Assembly (NCBI GenBank): GCA_009602725.1
Contig: WELB01000169.1
Location: 12,360 to 57,395, forward strand
Length of the DNA stretch: 45,036 nucleotides
Reading direction: 5' to 3'
From: Spirogloea muscicola
Lineage: Eukaryota > Streptophyta > Zygnematophyceae > Spirogloeales > Spirogloeaceae
Below the pieces are notes generated by a model. The model was not told the DNA's origin. It was given only the letters and a program-made list of their open reading frames with translations, and ran no database searches. Made by a program: the position numbers and the translations under genes. This document shows positions 42,804-45,036 of this stretch, piece after piece. Each line of letters begins with the position of its first letter. Position 1 is the stretch's first letter.

Positions 42804-44803
42804 TTAGCATTTAGCTACCAAGAGTATGTATGAGGTGTTAGGCTGCAATATTACCTCCTCTTGGAGCTTTGTGAGCCGCTTCTCCACCTCCTCAACCGAC
42901 AAGCCCTCAAAATCAGCAATTACCTCTGGTGCCACACAGACCCCCAAGGACACAAGCCCAACTCTTTAGACATCAGAGTAATGGAAAAGCTACTGCAACT
43001 GAGAGAACATTGACATTTGAAGCACGACGACCTTTGACTTCGGAGCCATAGAGGAACATGTAGATGGTGGAACCTAGTGAATCCTCCCTAGCCTGGAGAA
43101 CATGCACAACCCAAACCCACAAAAGCTAGAGCAAGGCAGGCAACAATGCCTGCTACCATCTCGAATTTGGGATGGCATACCGGCTGCAACGTTCGTCTCT
43201 GGTTCCCACGTGTCCTCATCGGAGTCAGACCACTTGACGAGGTACTGCACCTGCCCCGCTTCCTCCCGCTTGTCAAGCACCTTCTCGGCGATCCCGTACT
43301 CCAGGCCTTCCTCAAAGTCCCGCACAAGGTCGTAGCCAATGTTCTCCTTGGGCTCCCAGCTGTCCTCGGAGCCGTCGCTCCACTTGACCAGGTACTCTAC
43401 ATAGTCGCCCACCTCCCTGCGCTCCAGGATTGCCTCTACCTGCCCATCGCCTTGCAAAAATCAGGTTGGCCTCAAAGCTGCCAGCCCGCATCACAAGAGA
43501 GAACTTGAGAACTCCCTCTGCAGCCTCCGTTTTCTTTGGTCCGGCCTCTTCTCGGAGGCGTTCTATGCAACACCACACTTGCCTCCGGCAATTCGACACT
43601 TATGGAGGATACAAAGTCAACAGTTCCTCACAAGGGCGTCGCTTCTCAAGTTGCGGAGCAGGCCGTACCTCCACATCCTCAAAGACCGCGTCATCGAGCG
43701 CCTTCACGACCTGGTCGAGGGCGAGCCGCCTGGCAAACTGCATCGGATTGGAGCGCGGCGTCTTCTCTAGCAGCTGCTTGGCCAAGTCCAGAGGCGACCT
43801 GCCCTGCTTGTCCTGCACACCTTGGGAGGCACACCATCGCTCAGTCAATGCCCTGGCGTGCTTGCCACGGCGACGGCTCTGCTTCTGTCCCGGCTTCGCC
43901 AACAAGAAGCCATAACTGCCAGCCTTGCATCCTGCTCGTCGGCGGCCGCTCACCAGCTGCTCGGGATTAGCTCCAGCTTCCAGCAGGGCCTTGACGACCG
44001 AGTTGTGGACGTAGCCGGCGGCAATGTGCAGTGCCGAGAAGCCCTCCTTGTCCTGCCAGTGCACGTCGGCGCCGGCGCCCAGCAGGAGCCGCGCCGCGCG
44101 CTCCGACCCCGTGCCCGATACGAAGAAGAGCGCCGTGCGGCCGTTTTGGTCGATGGAGTCCACCTCGCGGCCCTGCTCCAGCTGCTCCTCCAGCTTCTCC
44201 GCGTCGCCCTTGCGCGCCGCCGCCCACCACGCCTTCTCGTACTCTGCACAAGTACAATTGGGAGTGATCGACTGCTGATATTAAAATTATTACAATTGGG
44301 AGGAGGGTCAGCAGCCACCGAGAGCAGCCACAGTAGTATGGTCGTCAGGCGTGGCCAGCGGGAAGGCGTGGTGGGGGGCTGCAGGCCCACCGTCGATGAG
44401 GTCGTTGGCGATGTTGGCGGCGGGCTCCCAGCTGACGGGGTGCTCGTCCTTCCACTGGATCAGGTACTCGGTGCTCCTGACCACCCAAACCCCAGTCACG
44501 ATCAGTTGCTCAGCTGGGGCTGGGCACACTGGCAGCCCGCGACGCCCGACAGAGGCCCGCGGCTGCGCGGCGAGGAGGCGGCACCTCGCCACGACTCGGC
44601 TGCCGATGATCTTCTCCACCTCGCCGTAGTCCTCGGCGGCCTCGCCGGCCCTATCCTCCTCCGCGCCCTCCGCCTCCTCGCCCGGCCCCCCGAGCTGGAC
44701 GCGCTCCTCCGCCTGCACGCCGGCGCACAGGCGCACCCACCGCGCCGCCCGCCTGCCCGCCGCCCCCGCCGCCGCAGCTGGCAATCAGCGGGCAGTGCTG
44801 CAT
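42804..44803 (-). CDS. SRP43: cpSRP43, chloroplast signal recognition particle 43 kDa subunit
   Basis: Stromal chaperone that with cpSRP54 carries light-harvesting proteins to the thylakoid. Exons: first exon ending 44585, then 44476-44391, 44243-43954, 43812-43669, 43439-43181 and 42925-42804. Phases agree from the first junction to the TAA at 42806-42804. Domain order is chromodomain 1 (IIGSRVVARSTEYLIQWKDE, SWEPAANIA), ankyrin repeats (NGRTALFFVSGTGSERAARL, GFSALHIAAGY, QGRSPLDLAKQL), then chromodomains 2 and 3 (VEYLVKWSDGSEDSWEP and VQYLVKWSDSDEDTWEP) and a short acidic helix (GLSVEEVEKRLTKLQEE). This architecture is unique to cpSRP43. The 5' end is not settled: the frame of chromodomain 1 meets a TGA near 44790 without an ATG, while an ATG at 44803-44801 lies one base out of frame. 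A missing base in a C/G run or an extra small exon would explain it. Confidence 0.94.
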
Positions 44804-45036
44804 TGCCGAGTGCCGCACGAGAGCGTGGCCGCAGAGACGCCGACACGGGCGTGGACGGAGGGCGAGGCAGGGTTTAGGGCTTGGGATTCAGGGCTCAGGG
44901 TTTAGTATTTAGGATTCAGAGAGTGGGTTAGGCTTTAGGGCGAGGGGCGCGTGTGGCGAGCGGCGGCGAGGGCGGGCGCCCGGCGGCACCTCGGTGGCTG
45001 CGGCGGCAACAGAGCGCGGAGCCGGCGGGCGGAGGC
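44804..45036. promoter_or_regulatory. cpSRP43 upstream region with telomere-like repeats
   Basis: GC-rich flank. At 44871-44941 the plus strand carries degenerate TTTAGGG units (GGGTTTAGGGCTTGGG, CAGGGTTTAG, GGCTTTAGGG). Read on the cpSRP43 strand these are AAACCCTA-type telo-boxes, known promoter elements in plants. No gene is seen in the last 90 bases. Confidence 0.5.

Overview
This window is nuclear DNA of a photosynthetic eukaryote, most likely a chlorophyte green alga. The genes are cut by many spliceosomal GT-AG introns. Three of the five recognisable single-copy genes are plastid genes: protoporphyrinogen oxidase, the thylakoid thiol transporter CcdA and cpSRP43. A plant-type delta-8 sphingolipid desaturase and the surveillance kinase SMG1 are also present; SMG1 is retained in green algae and mosses but lost from Arabidopsis. 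Short runs resembling the TTTAGGG telomere repeat fit the same lineage. I cannot name the genus.

Layout. 1-123: a poly-A run that cuts off the 5' end of the first gene. 124-3151 (+): protoporphyrinogen oxidase, eight exons. 3994-24550 (-): one very large gene, SMG1, in several dozen exons, facing the first gene tail to tail. Its first exon runs into a 112-base poly-A run and a 512-base N gap. 25184-25470: the 3' end of a non-LTR retrotransposon. 25652-28923 (+): an O-fucosyltransferase-like glycosyltransferase. 28924-31029: unresolved, perhaps one or two small genes. 31030-33904 (-): CcdA, nine exons, fully modelled. 34118-38345: about 4 kb of nested, 5'-truncated retrotransposon ends in both orientations. 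38534-41044 (+): sphingolipid delta-8 desaturase, eight exons. 41045-42803: no convincing gene. 42804-44803 (-): cpSRP43, six exons. 44804-45036: GC-rich flank with degenerate telomere-like repeats.

Functionally the genes are unrelated housekeeping loci and I see no operon-like system. The plastid genes cover haem/chlorophyll synthesis (PPOX), cytochrome assembly on the lumenal side of the thylakoid (CcdA) and delivery of light-harvesting proteins to the thylakoid (cpSRP43). SMG1 phosphorylates UPF1 in nonsense-mediated mRNA decay. The desaturase acts on long-chain bases in the ER.

The least ordinary part is the retrotransposon graveyard. Its fragments share a protein C-terminus whose sequence is kept while its codons differ, and a 3' UTR hairpin repeated in almost every copy. 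It also holds a large inverted pair of copies and a perfect 21-bp snap-back hairpin. A second pattern is that the 5' exons are extremely GC-rich compared with the rest of each gene, and every assembly flaw in the window falls in or next to one of them.
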